Translations under genes and position numbers: made by a program | Notes under the pieces: model-generated | Told to the model about the DNA's origin: nothing | The model's database searches: none | What the model saw: only the letters and a program-made list of their open reading frames with translations | NCBI GenBank assembly: GCA_018242765.1 | Contig: JAFEBH010000011.1 | Location: 372,001 to 436,000 of the forward strand | Direction of reading: 5' to 3' | Length of the DNA: 64,000 nucleotides | DNA from: Nitrospira sp. | Lineage (GTDB): Bacteria > Nitrospirota > Nitrospiria > Nitrospirales > Nitrospiraceae | Part shown: piece by piece, positions 1 to 9,059 of the stretch | Layout: each line of letters begins with the position of its first letter | Numbering within the stretch: position 1 is the stretch's first letter

Positions 1-158
1 GCCAGATATGTTTCGTGGCAAGACATTGCCCCTTGAACACGACAGAACGGGTAATGTTGGCCTCATTCTCCGGCTAAGTTGGGCAGAGCGTGAGGATGTG
101 GCTTCGCGCCAGGGGCAAGAGAGCTTTCAGCGTGGTCCTTGAGAGACATAAACAGGGT

Positions 159-560
159 TCAGCGAACATGCGGAACGACCTTCACAATCGTGTTGAACAC
201 CAGAAACTGCAGCACCTTCGGTCTCGCCTTCAACAAATCTTCGGGTAAGGCTACGCGCTTCAGTGTACTCAGGAGATGATCAGTCAGCACGGTGAGCCGA
301 ACCAGTCGGTGTTGGTCCCAACCTTCCCACTTCGCAGGGCCACGGTCACCAACTGGTTCTTCAGGACATGCTGAGCATGCTCGACGGTGCCCGTTTCTCC
401 CGATGCTGGCGGATTAGCATAAGACCATCTCCTTCCCGATTAGTCACGATCGCAAAATGCATGACCGTGCTGCCAACCTCAAATAACTTGCCTCGGCGCC
501 CGTGAACCTGCACTGAAAACTAGGGTTGGATCTTGTATCGTGCGTCGCTAGCTTGATCTG
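159..560 (-). pseudogene. Decayed IS1380-family transposase, C-terminal part
   Basis: Read on the minus strand, three frames in succession give pieces that resemble the C-terminal half of IS1380-type transposases: TNREGDGLMLIRQHREK (about 450-400), then GTVEHAQHVLKNQL (about 390-350), then LPEDLLKARPKVLQFLVFNT followed by IVKVVPHVR and a stop at 159-161. At least two frameshifts and one in-frame stop upstream separate the pieces. No N-terminal half, DDE core or terminal inverted repeats are visible, so this is a dead fragment. The family call rests on recalled motif similarity (TNREGDGL, GTVEHAHHVLKNEL, ARPKRLRFLVFNT). Confidence 0.7.
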
Positions 561-596
561 CCTGCACCAACAAAAATAGGCAGATGAATATAAATA

Positions 597-923
597 TTAT
601 GGTTTAGTCGATGGACTATCGATGCTTGGGCCGGTGCGGCTACGGATATTCAACGAGCTTTCGTGTCCCAACCGAGCGCCTGCTTCGGCCAGTTGATTGA
701 GGTCGGAGTCTGTGGGTTGCACGCGATGGCGTGGGAGCTGACACCTAGTGGAGGCGGGGTTGCAGCGCCCGCGTCTGGTTCCGATTGGGAGTGGGGAGTC
801 GCCCTGAATCGCCGGGCCTGTTCTCGGTTGAAGTGACGATGAATCAGGACTTTGCGCCGAGACCGCAGTGGCGACGATGACAATCGTAAAAATTAGAGTG
901 CGTTGGACAAGGAATTGTCTCAT
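597..923 (-). CDS. Possible small secreted protein, unknown function
   Basis: This 108-residue reading begins MRQFLVQRTLIFTIVIVATAVSAQS, a plausible Sec signal peptide with an Ala-x-Ala-like cleavage site near residue 23. The mature part is Ser/Pro/Arg rich with a repeated RTGPxI motif (about residues 34 and 97). A longer version would start at 959 but would bury the signal peptide. I do not recognise the family. There is no strong ribosome binding site, and the neighbourhood is decayed (transposase remnant), so it may be a relic rather than an active gene. Confidence 0.35.
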   Translation of the reverse strand: MRQFLVQRTLIFTIVIVATAVSAQSPDSSSLQPRTGPAIQGDSPLPIGTRRGRCNPASTRCQLPRHRVQPTDSDLNQLAEAGARLGHESSLNIRSRTGPSIDSPSTKP

Positions 924-959
924 CCAGTTCAAGCATAACAGGTGTTGGACTGGCATCAA

Positions 960-1470
960 TTTATTGCCGGAGAACAGATTGCTTACATTGATAACGCAAT
1001 ACAGTCTGCAGAGGCCGTGGATCGGACCTTAGCGCAATAGGTTCCCACGTCTGTACAGACGTGGGAACCTATTTGAAAGTTCTCGAATCAACACCCTGGG
1101 CGTATGCACCGGTGTGATAACGACCGGTCTATTCCGCAGTACGCTGTCAGCAGACTGGACCGCCATGATCTGAAAAGAAGGAATGTGGAGACAGGCAATG
1201 TGGCGGTCCGTGATAAATTTAACTGGTAACCAATGGTTATGTTTCGAAGGTTTTCTGTCAATGCGGGGAAGTCTGTATGAAATCAGCAATCAAGTTGTGT
1301 AACCACGGCTCTGCGCTCTTCGTGGATGCCATTGATGGAAGCGTCAGGTTCTGCAATTCATTGACAGTCTAAGAATCCCTATGTTACCGTCCTCCGTTCA
1401 TTGTGCCAGATAGGCACCCTACACCTCGCTCCCGACTGGTTCGGGGGCCTTTGTCCAGGAGGATTGCTGC
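960..1470. other. Gap of 511 bp with palindrome and possible rpsF promoter
   Basis: No convincing gene is present here. The reading frame at 1029-1289 (minus) has no ribosome binding site and contains the palindrome described separately. A TTGACA hexamer at 1361-1366 could be the -35 box for the rpsF operon, but no good -10 hexamer follows at 16-18 bp (TATGTT lies only 13 bp downstream), so I do not call a promoter. Confidence 0.5.
1036..1073. repeat. Perfect 38-bp palindrome (19-bp arms, no loop)
   Basis: The two 19-base arms (AATAGGTTCCCACGTCTGT and its exact complement) meet with no spacer around a central GTAC. A perfect palindrome of this length is very unlikely by chance. It lies between a transposon remnant and the rpsF operon. 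It could form a cruciform or hairpin, act as a bidirectional terminator, or be the fold-back end of a vanished mobile element. Confidence 0.9.
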
Positions 1471-1818
1471 ATGGAGCTCTACGAGTCTCTGTTTATTATT
1501 CGTCCGTCCCTTTCCGATGAGGATACGAAAGCGCTCATCGACAAGATGAAAAGTGTCGCCGATAAGACCGGCGCGCAATTCATCAAAGCCGAAAATTTAG
1601 GGAAGAAAAAACTCGCCTACGAGGTGCGTCGTGAGCGAAAGGGGACCTATGGCTATTTTTACTTTAAGGCACCGAACAACACCGTCGGCGAGCTGGAACG
1701 GGCCTATCGGTTGGAAGACGATATCATCAAGTTTCTGACGGTTCATCATGAGAAGCCATTAGTGGAGCGGCGCCCGGTGGAAGCGGCGGCACAGGAGTCA
1801 GACGGTGGCCGGATTTAA
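1471..1818 (+). CDS. rpsF: 30S ribosomal protein S6
   Basis: S6 binds 16S rRNA with S18 on the platform of the small subunit. The 115-residue protein opens MELYESLFIIRPSLSDEDT and has the family core KKKLAYEVRRERKGTYGYF and the YRLEDDIIKFLTV strand. The start is supported by AGGAGGA about 8 bases upstream. It is the first gene of rpsF-ssb-rpsR, and its end overlaps the start of ssb by 14 bases, which suggests translational coupling. Confidence 0.97.
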   Translation: MELYESLFIIRPSLSDEDTKALIDKMKSVADKTGAQFIKAENLGKKKLAYEVRRERKGTYGYFYFKAPNNTVGELERAYRLEDDIIKFLTVHHEKPLVERRPVEAAAQESDGGRI

Positions 1819-2203
1819 CAAAGTCATCTTAATGGGAAACCTCACTCGGAATCCCGAGCTCCGGTATACGCCGAGTGGGACGCCAGTGGCGAGTTTTGGT
1901 TTGGCGGTCAGTCGCCGGTTTAAACAGGGCGACGATTTGAAGGAAGAAGTGTGTTTTGTCGATATTGTGGTCTTTGGTAAACAAGCCGAACATTGCGGGC
2001 AGTATCTCAGCAAGGGGAACGGCGTGATTGTTGAGGGGCGGTTGCAGCAGCGCCGATGGGAAACCGAAGATGGTCAAAAGCGCAGCAAGCATGAAGTGGT
2101 CGCCCAGACCGTGACGTTTATGCCCAAGCGCCAAGACGGCGGCCAAGGTGCCGAACCTCCGATGCATGATGAACCCGGCTATGAGACAGGCGATGAAGGT
2201 TAA
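1805..2203 (+). CDS. ssb: Single-stranded DNA-binding protein
   Basis: The 132-residue protein has one OB fold (residues 1-105): FNKVILMGNLTRNPELRYT, GTPVASFGLAVSRRF, FVDIVVFGKQAE and GNGVIVEGRL are typical of bacterial SSB. It starts with GTG inside the last codons of rpsF. The C-terminal tail after residue 112 is short and acidic but ends ...EPGYETGDEG and lacks the usual Asp-Asp-Asp-Ile-Pro-Phe tip that recruits repair and replication partners. The rpsF-ssb-rpsR order is classical. Either this SSB recruits partners differently or a second SSB elsewhere is the main one. Confidence 0.95.
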   Translation: MAGFNKVILMGNLTRNPELRYTPSGTPVASFGLAVSRRFKQGDDLKEEVCFVDIVVFGKQAEHCGQYLSKGNGVIVEGRLQQRRWETEDGQKRSKHEVVAQTVTFMPKRQDGGQGAEPPMHDEPGYETGDEG

Positions 2204-2227
2204 TGACAGGAGTATGAGGAGGCAGTG

Positions 2228-2485
2228 ATGGATCGAAGTGAAAACGAGCGTGGAGGTGGTGGAGGAGGACGACTGTTCCAACGGAGACGTCCCTGCCGAT
2301 TTTGTCTGGATAAAGCACCGATTGATTTTAAGGATGCCGGACTCCTTCGGAACTTTTTGACAGAGCGAGGGCGTATCGTTCCACGCCGAATCTCTGGCAA
2401 TTGCATGCGGCATCAACGTGAACTGACGGTGGCGGTCAAGCGGGCTCGGCATATCGCCATCATCAGCTTTGCTGAGGAGCGATAA
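2228..2485 (+). CDS. rpsR: 30S ribosomal protein S18
   Basis: This is S18, the partner of S6 in the small-subunit platform. The 85-residue protein has a glycine-rich N-terminus (six Gly in a row near residue 10) and the family core [33 protein letters not shown] and the C-terminal [24 protein letters not shown] at 2217-2222 sits 5 bases before ATG 2228, so that start is preferred over GTG 2225. The CRFC pair could bind zinc, as in cysteine-bearing S18 paralogs. The usual downstream partner rplI is not here; yceD follows instead. Confidence 0.96.
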   Translation: MDRSENERGGGGGGRLFQRRRPCRFCLDKAPIDFKDAGLLRNFLTERGRIVPRRISGNCMRHQRELTVAVKRARHIAIISFAEER

Positions 2486-2490
2486 CGAAC

Positions 2491-3141
2491 GTGATCGGTG
2501 AGATTGGGGCCTCAGGCTGGGGCGCGGGGATATCGTCGAGGGGACTCATGGGTGTCTTAACGCCGAAGATCGCGGATATCACGGCTGAGGGCCTTTCGTT
2601 GTCCGGAGACCTGACGGGTGACGAGCTGGGACTGACGGATGTGGATGTCTCCATTCGCGGAACAATGTCGGTCGGATTGGAGCTTCGTGCGATTGAACGG
2701 ACCATCTATGTGACCGGTGTGGTGGAAGGGGCCGCCAGTCGGCAATGCGTCCGTTGTTTGAAGGACTTTGACGAGCCGGTGGCGTTTTCCTTGCGCGTCG
2801 CCTACGAGCGGGAAGTCAAATCCACGGGGCCTACCGGAAAACGGGACGGTGTGAGAAAGAAAAAAACGGCGACGCCTCCTACGGTTGAAGAGGAAGAACA
2901 GAATGACGATCTCTATTACTTTACGGGTGATCATCTTGATCTCGCACCGATGTTGCGCGAGCAGATGATCCTGGCATCCCCGATGCACCCGTTATGTACC
3001 AGCGATTGTCTTGGTCTCTGTGCCCGTTGTGGGCATGATTTGAATGGAGGCCCTTGTCGTTGCGGTGCAGAACCGTCGGGAGGTCCATTTGATGTGCTGC
3101 GCACGATGAAAGAAAAACTGAGGGACGCCGGACAGCGCTGA
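2491..3141 (+). CDS. YceD/DUF177 family protein
   Basis: DUF177 (YceD) proteins lie next to rpmF in most bacteria and are implicated in 23S rRNA or L32 accumulation. Supporting features are the CVRCLKDFDEPV motif in the middle, the acidic EEEEQNDDLYYF stretch followed by DLAPMLREQMILASPMHPLC, and a C-terminal knuckle CTSDCLGLCARCG plus CRCG that looks like a zinc site. It starts with GTG five bases after rpsR. It is about 216 residues, longer than the E. coli protein, with an N-terminal extension and a lysine-rich insert near residues 120-130. It is followed directly by rpmF. Confidence 0.88.
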   Translation: MIGEIGASGWGAGISSRGLMGVLTPKIADITAEGLSLSGDLTGDELGLTDVDVSIRGTMSVGLELRAIERTIYVTGVVEGAASRQCVRCLKDFDEPVAFSLRVAYEREVKSTGPTGKRDGVRKKKTATPPTVEEEEQNDDLYYFTGDHLDLAPMLREQMILASPMHPLCTSDCLGLCARCGHDLNGGPCRCGAEPSGGPFDVLRTMKEKLRDAGQR

Positions 3142-3176
3142 ATAGCGATCCGAATCGAGGGGAAGAAGGAGTCACC

Positions 3177-3362
3177 ATGCCGAATCCAAAACATAAACAT
3201 TCACGGGCAAGACGCGATAAGCGTCGCACTCAAAAACTGCGTATGACCCCGCCGGGGATGGCTGTGTGCCCACAGTGCCATGAGTTAAAATTGCCGCATT
3301 ACACCTGTTTGAATTGCGGGACGTATAAGGGCAAGGCCGTCATTCAAGTCGAAGAAGCCTAA
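3177..3362 (+). CDS. rpmF: 50S ribosomal protein L32
   Basis: The 61-residue protein begins MPNPKHKHSRARRDKRRTQK, the standard L32 N-terminus, and has a zinc ribbon made of CPQCHELKLPHYTCLNCG. A ribosome binding site (GAAGAAGGAG) precedes ATG 3177. It sits between yceD and plsX, the order found in most bacteria. A 210-bp spacer with no clear gene separates it from plsX. Confidence 0.97.
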   Translation: MPNPKHKHSRARRDKRRTQKLRMTPPGMAVCPQCHELKLPHYTCLNCGTYKGKAVIQVEEA

Positions 3363-3590
3363 GCTGACTGCCAGTTGATGGTTGACGCCCCACTGCGGCA
3401 GGTGTTCAGGCGTATCTTCAATGTTTTTATGGTGCGGATGCTTCAAGCAATGCCAGCCGTCATACTTGGAGGGCCGTAACATGTTCGAGCTGGTCTGTGG
3501 CGAAAGGGGTCAGTGCGGTAGAGCTGATCCCAGGGGGCGACTCGTGTTTAGCCTGTCTTTCCAACGCCATTCGTGAGTACACCAAGCCGT

Positions 3591-4610
3591 ATGAAGATCG
3601 CGCTCGACGCGGTAGGGGGAGATCATGGCCCAGCACCTTGTGTAGAGGGTGCTCTACAAGCCGTGAAAGAGTGTGACGTCGAGGTTATTCTTGTCGGCGA
3701 CGAAGCCATCCTAAAACAAGAATGCCAGCGTCAATCCGGTCACGACCCTCGCCTGTCCATCAGGCACGCGTCTCAGGTCGTTGAGATGCATGAGTCCCCT
3801 GCAGCGGTGGCCAGGAAGAAGCGGGATTCGTCGATTTGGGTTGCGACGGAGTTGGTGAAAAGCGGCGAAGCCGGGGCGGTGGTGAGCCCGGGGAACACAG
3901 GGGCGAGCATGGTGGCGTCCTTCTTTATCCTGGGATTGATCAAGGGGGTTGAACGGCCGGCGATTGCCACGAGTCTTCCAACATTGAGCGGAGAGGCGAT
4001 CATGCTTGATGTCGGAGCCAATGTAGACTGCACCGCCACCCATCTTGAGCAATTTGCCTTGATGGGGAATGAATATGGCAAGCATCTGCTTGGTAAGCCG
4101 AATCCACGTGTGGGGCTGTTGAGCATCGGTGAAGAAGACAGCAAGGGGAATGAGGTCACGAAAGAAGCGTTTAAGCTGCTCAAGGCCAGCTCGATGAATT
4201 TTGTGGGGAATGTTGAAGGGCGTGATGTCTACAGCGGGATCGCCGATATTGTCGTTTGTGATGGGTTTATCGGAAACGTTGCGTTGAAGATCTCTGAAGG
4301 GGTGGCCGAGATGATCAAGCGGTTGCTCCTGAGGGAAATTTCAGGACACTTCTTCGGTCGACTTGCCTATCCTCTGATTGCCGGGCCACTGGCAAATCTC
4401 AAGCGGAAAATTGACTATGCCGAATTCGGAGGGGCCCCGCTTCTGGGCGTGAACGGGGTGACGATGATCTGCCATGGACGGTCGTCGGCGAAAGCGATCA
4501 AGAACGCGATTCGCCGAGCCAAGGGGATGGCCGAGGGCGGAGTGCGAGAGCTCATTCAGCGCGACATTGAGGAAAGTCATTCCCGTCCGACGATGGAATC
4601 CGAGCGATGA
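3591..4610 (+). CDS. plsX: Phosphate acyltransferase PlsX
   Basis: PlsX makes acyl-phosphate from acyl-ACP for membrane phospholipid synthesis. The protein begins MKIALDAVGGDHGPAPCVEG, the family signature, and shows SPAAVARKKRDSSIWVA, VSPGNTGASM and the C-terminal GGAPLLGVNGVTMICHG. I chose ATG 3591 (339 residues) because family members start at MKIALDA; GTG 3573 would add six residues and neither start has a strong binding site. The stop overlaps the fabH start (ATGA), indicating coupling. Confidence 0.96.
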   Translation: MKIALDAVGGDHGPAPCVEGALQAVKECDVEVILVGDEAILKQECQRQSGHDPRLSIRHASQVVEMHESPAAVARKKRDSSIWVATELVKSGEAGAVVSPGNTGASMVASFFILGLIKGVERPAIATSLPTLSGEAIMLDVGANVDCTATHLEQFALMGNEYGKHLLGKPNPRVGLLSIGEEDSKGNEVTKEAFKLLKASSMNFVGNVEGRDVYSGIADIVVCDGFIGNVALKISEGVAEMIKRLLLREISGHFFGRLAYPLIAGPLANLKRKIDYAEFGGAPLLGVNGVTMICHGRSSAKAIKNAIRRAKGMAEGGVRELIQRDIEESHSRPTMESER

Positions 4611-5581
4611 AGGCCTACATTTCTGGCACCGGCTCATATGCACCTGCCAAAGTGCTGACGAATGCGGATCTTGAACAGATGGTCGCGACGTCTGATGAAT
4701 GGATTCGCGAGCGAACCGGCATCCGTGAACGGCGTCTTGCGGCGACGGGAGAAGCATGCTCGGATCTTGCGGTTCAGGCTGGGAAGCGGGCCTTGGATTC
4801 GGCCGGGTTGGCGGCAACCGATCTCGACATGATTTTGGTTGCCACCTGTACGGGTGATTACCCGCTTCCGGCCACGGCCTGCCTCGTTCAGCATCAGCTT
4901 GGAGCGACGAAAGCTGCGGCCTGCGATCTTTCGGCTGCGTGTTGTGGGTTCGTCTACGCGCTTTCTGTGGCGGATGCCTATGTAAAGAGTGGACTGCGCC
5001 ATGTTTTGGTGATCGGTGCTGAAGTCATGTCCGCGATCACGGATTGGACCGACCGTAATACCTGTGTGTTGTTTGGAGATGGAGCCGGGGCGGTAGTCGT
5101 CAGTGCGAGTGATGGGGACCACGGAATCCTCTCCACACATCTTCGTTCTGACGGAACATTGTGCGAGCTGATCATGGTGCCTGGTGGTGGTTCACGGACG
5201 CCCCTGTCCGAAAAGGTGGTTGAGGAGCGCCTCCAGTACATCAAGATGAAAGGGAACGAAACGTTCAAAGTCGCAGTCAGAACGTTGGAGGAGATTGCTC
5301 GGACGACCTTGTCCGTCCATAATCTTCGGGTGGAGGATGTGGATCTCTATGTACCGCACCAGGCCAATATCCGCATTCTCAAGGCCGTGATCGAACGGCT
5401 GGACTTTCCGATCGAGAAGGTGCTTCTGAACGTGGATCGATATGGCAATACATCGGCGGCATCGATCCCCATTGCTCTCGATGAAGCAGTTCGTGAGGGG
5501 CGTGTGCAGGCTGGTTCCTTGGTGATGCTCGGTGCCTTTGGAGCAGGACTCACGTGGGCCTCGGCCGTCATCAGGTGGTAG
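4607..5581 (+). CDS. fabH: Beta-ketoacyl-ACP synthase III
   Basis: FabH condenses acetyl-CoA with malonyl-ACP to start fatty acid synthesis. The 324-residue protein has the expected Cys-His-Asn triad: Cys112 in DLSAACCGF, His in VPHQANIRI, and Asn in NVDRYGNTSAASIP. The N-terminus ISGTGSYAPAKVLTNADLE and the ERTGIRERR loop are typical. It overlaps plsX by four bases and is followed after 119 bp by fabD. Confidence 0.97.
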   Translation: MKAYISGTGSYAPAKVLTNADLEQMVATSDEWIRERTGIRERRLAATGEACSDLAVQAGKRALDSAGLAATDLDMILVATCTGDYPLPATACLVQHQLGATKAAACDLSAACCGFVYALSVADAYVKSGLRHVLVIGAEVMSAITDWTDRNTCVLFGDGAGAVVVSASDGDHGILSTHLRSDGTLCELIMVPGGGSRTPLSEKVVEERLQYIKMKGNETFKVAVRTLEEIARTTLSVHNLRVEDVDLYVPHQANIRILKAVIERLDFPIEKVLLNVDRYGNTSAASIPIALDEAVREGRVQAGSLVMLGAFGAGLTWASAVIRW

Positions 5582-5700
5582 GTGAAGATCTGCCGAGGGT
5601 CAAGAGGAGTTCTGAGTCGATTTCGTCTGGATGCGAGCAGGCGGTCTGTAAAACTTTTCCCGTTGACTTTGCACGGGATTTCTAAGATATCTAACGCCCC

Positions 5701-6636
5701 ATGACGCAAAAAATCGGTGTGGTGTTCCCTGGGCAAGGGTCTCAATCGGTCGGGATGGGGAAGGCGCTCTATGATGCCTACCCCTCATTGAAAACTGTGT
5801 ACGATGAGGCTTCCTCGGTTCTGGGGTATGACGTGGCAGAGTTGTGCTTTGCTGGACCGGCTGAACGGCTCAATCTGACCGAATTCACTCAGCCGGCGTT
5901 GCTTGTCAGTAGTATCGCTGCCTGGAGGCTTCTTGAACCGGTTGGGATCAAGCCCATCGCAGTCGCAGGCCATAGTTTGGGGGAATACTCCGCGTTGGTT
6001 GCGGTCGGTGGTGTTGCCTTTCGTGATGCCATTGGCCTGGTTCAGAAACGTGGGCGCTACATGTCCGAAGCCGTTGCGCCTGGAACCGGCCTTGTCGCGG
6101 CTCTCTTGGGATTGACCGCCGAAGTGGTGAAAGAAGTCTGTCGTGCGGCCTCGTCAGTCGGAGTGGTAGCCGCCGCGAATTTCAACTCACCCGGTCAGGT
6201 CGTCATTGCCGGTGAGAAGGCAGCGGTGGAGCGAGCTATCGCGTTGGCGAAGGAACAAGGCTGCAAAAAGGCTATTCCGTTGCCCGTCAGTGTACCGGTT
6301 CATACGCCATTGATGCAGCAAGCAGCTGATCGGTTAGCCAAGGACCTGGGTGCTGTTCGATGGGCGGAGCTCAGTGCACCGCTCGTGAATAACGCAGAGG
6401 CAAGGGCGATCAGTCGGGCAGAGGAGATTCAGATATCGTTGATTCGCCAGTTGCCTTCTTCCGTCTTATGGGAAGATACGGTGCATGCGATGGGAAACAT
6501 GGGTGTGACGACCTTTGTTGAAGTCGGCCCCGGCACGGTGTTGACCGGTTTGATCAAGCGGATTCTGTCCGGCGTGAATGTTTTGAATGTCAACGATCCG
6601 AAATCCTTGGATGCGACACTCAAGGCGGTGAGCTGA
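5701..6636 (+). CDS. fabD: Malonyl-CoA:ACP transacylase
   Basis: FabD transfers malonyl groups from CoA to ACP. The 311-residue protein has GQGSQ at residues 11-15 and the nucleophile motif GHSLGEYSA with Ser92, plus the catalytic His in PVSVPVHTPLM and the late ADRL and VEVGPGTVLTGL motifs. Length and order (fabH-fabD-fabG-acpP-fabF) are standard. No strong binding site is seen before ATG 5701, but the alignment to the family N-terminus supports it. Confidence 0.96.
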   Translation: MTQKIGVVFPGQGSQSVGMGKALYDAYPSLKTVYDEASSVLGYDVAELCFAGPAERLNLTEFTQPALLVSSIAAWRLLEPVGIKPIAVAGHSLGEYSALVAVGGVAFRDAIGLVQKRGRYMSEAVAPGTGLVAALLGLTAEVVKEVCRAASSVGVVAAANFNSPGQVVIAGEKAAVERAIALAKEQGCKKAIPLPVSVPVHTPLMQQAADRLAKDLGAVRWAELSAPLVNNAEARAISRAEEIQISLIRQLPSSVLWEDTVHAMGNMGVTTFVEVGPGTVLTGLIKRILSGVNVLNVNDPKSLDATLKAVS

Positions 6637-6712
6637 TTGGAGACTATCCTGACGAGAAATCAAGTGATGAACCGTTTTTTCGTCTGTTAACGCATTATCT
6701 GAAAGGTCCGCG

Positions 6713-7456
6713 ATGTCACTACAAGGGAGAACCGCTATTGTAACTGGTGCCGCTCAGGGCATCGGGCGTGCGATTGCCGAAGCGCTGGCTCAGGCGGGAG
6801 CGGATATTGCCGTCGCCGATCTCGATCCGAGCCGTTCTGCGGAAACTGTGACTGCAGTGGAAAAACTCGGGCGAAAGGCGCTGAACCTCAAAGTCAACGT
6901 GGCAGATACCGGTGAAACCAAGTCGATGGTCGAACAAGTGCTCAAGGCTTGGGGAAAGGTGGACATCCTGGTCAATAATGCCGGGATCACTCGTGACGGC
7001 TTATTGTTACGGATGAAAGACGAAGATTGGAACCTGGTCCTTCAGATCAATTTGAACGGCACCTTTAACTGTACCAGGGCGGTCTTGCAGCCAATGACCA
7101 AGCAGCGGTATGGTCGTATCGTCAACATTGCCTCGATTGTTGGGGTGATTGGGAACGCGGGGCAGGCAAATTACTCGGCTTCGAAGGCAGCCGTCATCGG
7201 GTTTACGAAGACAGTCGGGCGGGAATATGCTAGCCGTAATGTGACGGTGAATGCGGTGGCGCCGGGTTTCATCGATACGGCGATGACTCATGGGCTTTCC
7301 GCCGATGTCAAAGATACATTACTAAAGCAGATTCCTCTGGGCCGCTTGGGGACGCCGGCCGACATTGCCGCAGCTGTGCGTTTCTTGGTATCCGAGGAAG
7401 CAGCCTACATCACGGGTCATGTTTTGCACGTAAACGGCGGTATGTTGATGGTGTAA
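6713..7456 (+). CDS. fabG: 3-oxoacyl-ACP reductase
   Basis: This is the NADPH-dependent reductase of the elongation cycle, a short-chain dehydrogenase of 247 residues. Visible motifs are the cofactor loop TGAAQGIG (11-18), NNAG (88-91), the catalytic Ser141, Tyr154 and Lys158 in NIASIVG and YSASK, and the PGFIDTAMT segment. GAAAGG lies just before ATG 6713. Confidence 0.97.
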   Translation: MSLQGRTAIVTGAAQGIGRAIAEALAQAGADIAVADLDPSRSAETVTAVEKLGRKALNLKVNVADTGETKSMVEQVLKAWGKVDILVNNAGITRDGLLLRMKDEDWNLVLQINLNGTFNCTRAVLQPMTKQRYGRIVNIASIVGVIGNAGQANYSASKAAVIGFTKTVGREYASRNVTVNAVAPGFIDTAMTHGLSADVKDTLLKQIPLGRLGTPADIAAAVRFLVSEEAAYITGHVLHVNGGMLMV

Positions 7457-7546
7457 AGATAGCGCGTCTCTTGGGTGGATGGTCGTCACAGATCCCCGTG
7501 TGGCGGCCCAGGTGAGAGTATACCGGGGAAGGAGGTAGTGAGATCG

Positions 7547-7780
7547 ATGGCCACTGTAGATGAACGAGTCAAAAAAATTATTGCCGAACAGCTGGGCGTG
7601 GAAGAAGACGAGGTCACACCGGAGGCCTCTTTCGTTGAAGACTTGGGAGCGGATTCGCTCGATACGGTCGAGCTGGTGATGGCACTCGAGGAAGAATTTT
7701 CGATCGAAATCCCCGATGAGGATGCCGAGAAAATTCTGACGGTCGGGAAAGCATTGGATTACATCAAAGAAAAGTCTTGA
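7547..7780 (+). CDS. acpP: Acyl carrier protein
   Basis: The 77-residue acidic protein carries the growing acyl chain on a phosphopantetheine arm attached to Ser37 in the motif [19 protein letters not shown] about 12 bases upstream fixes ATG 7547 as the start; the longer in-frame opening at 7475 is ignored. It ends three bases before fabF. Confidence 0.97.
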   Translation: MATVDERVKKIIAEQLGVEEDEVTPEASFVEDLGADSLDTVELVMALEEEFSIEIPDEDAEKILTVGKALDYIKEKS

Positions 7781-7783
7781 ACT

Positions 7784-9046
7784 ATGGGTGCAGGTGAATC
7801 AGATCAGCCAGCTCGGCGCGTCGTTGTCACCGGTCTTGGGTTGGTGACTCCGTTGGGTACTGGCGTTGAGAAGACGTGGAAGGCCGTTTGTGCCGGCGAG
7901 TCAGGGATTGGCAGGATCACGAGATTTGATCCAACCGGGTATGATGCTCAAATTGCGGGTGAGGTGAAGGATTTCGATCCGGCTCGGTTTATTGAAAAAA
8001 AAGAGATCAAGAAGATGGATACGTTCATCCACTACGCTGTCGGTGCGGCGCAGCTGGCTGTGGACGATGCAGGATTAAAGATCTCGCCGGAAGAGGCCAC
8101 GCGGGTCGGGGTGTATATCGGCTCCGGGATTGGCGGTCTCGGGTCGATTGAACATTATCATGATGTGCTCAGGGCTAAGGGGCCGGGACGAGTCTCACCG
8201 TTTTTCATCCCGATGACCATTATCAATCTGGCCTCTGGACAAGTGGCGATTCGGATAGGAGCCAAGGGGCCCAATTCTTGTGCGGTGACGGCTTGCGCTA
8301 CGGGCAATCATTGCATTGGAGACGCGTACCGCCTGATTCAACGAGGTGAGGCTGATGTCATGGTGGCCGGCGGTGCCGAAGCGGCGGTCACTCCGCTGGG
8401 TGTCGCGGGATTCGCAGCGGCTAAGGCATTGTCATTCCGGAATGATGAACCGACAAAGGCAAGTCGTCCGTTCGACAAGGATCGTGATGGATTCGTATTG
8501 GGCGAAGGGGCAGGAGTCGTCGTGATTGAGGAACGTGAGCATGCCATCCGGCGTGGGGTCAGAATGTATGGAGAGATCATCGGGTATGGAATGAACAGCG
8601 ATGCGTATCACATTACGGCTCCACCGGAAGAAGGCGAAGGAGCTGTGCGGTGTATGGAACTTGCGCTGAAGGATGCGGGAATCTCACGTGATCAGATCGG
8701 TTATATCAATGCGCATGGGACATCGACGATGGCCGATGCGATTGAGACCCGGGCAATAAAACAAGTGTTCGGTGAGCAGGCCCATCGTATTCCCGTCAGC
8801 TCGACCAAGTCCATGACGGGGCATTTGCTCGGTGCGGCTGGCGGAATCGAAGCTGTCTTCAGCATCTTGGCGTTGTTCCATGGGATGCTTCCCCCCACGA
8901 TCAATCTGGATACTCCCGATCCTGCCTGTGACTTGGACTACGTTCCCAATAAGGCTCGGTCTGCCGCGATTCAGGTGGCCTTATCTAATTCTTTCGGATT
9001 CGGCGGCGTGAACGCCTGTTTGATTTTCAAGCGACTGGATACGTAG
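7784..9046 (+). CDS. fabF: Beta-ketoacyl-ACP synthase II
   Basis: FabF performs the elongating condensations. The 420-residue protein has the nucleophile Cys171 in [10 protein letters not shown], the two catalytic histidines in [14 protein letters not shown] and GHLLGAAGG, and the glycine-rich [11 protein letters not shown] end. It follows acpP with a three-base gap, so the two are probably translated together. Confidence 0.97.
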   Translation: MGAGESDQPARRVVVTGLGLVTPLGTGVEKTWKAVCAGESGIGRITRFDPTGYDAQIAGEVKDFDPARFIEKKEIKKMDTFIHYAVGAAQLAVDDAGLKISPEEATRVGVYIGSGIGGLGSIEHYHDVLRAKGPGRVSPFFIPMTIINLASGQVAIRIGAKGPNSCAVTACATGNHCIGDAYRLIQRGEADVMVAGGAEAAVTPLGVAGFAAAKALSFRNDEPTKASRPFDKDRDGFVLGEGAGVVVIEEREHAIRRGVRMYGEIIGYGMNSDAYHITAPPEEGEGAVRCMELALKDAGISRDQIGYINAHGTSTMADAIETRAIKQVFGEQAHRIPVSSTKSMTGHLLGAAGGIEAVFSILALFHGMLPPTINLDTPDPACDLDYVPNKARSAAIQVALSNSFGFGGVNACLIFKRLDT

Positions 9047-9059
9047 CACGTATGCCTTG

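Noticed and set aside
1029..1289. 86-residue minus-strand frame
   Set aside because: It contains one arm of the palindrome in its coding part and has no start signal.
3382..3576. 64-residue frame between rpmF and plsX
   Set aside because: No binding site, odd composition, and it runs into the plsX start; probably spacer.
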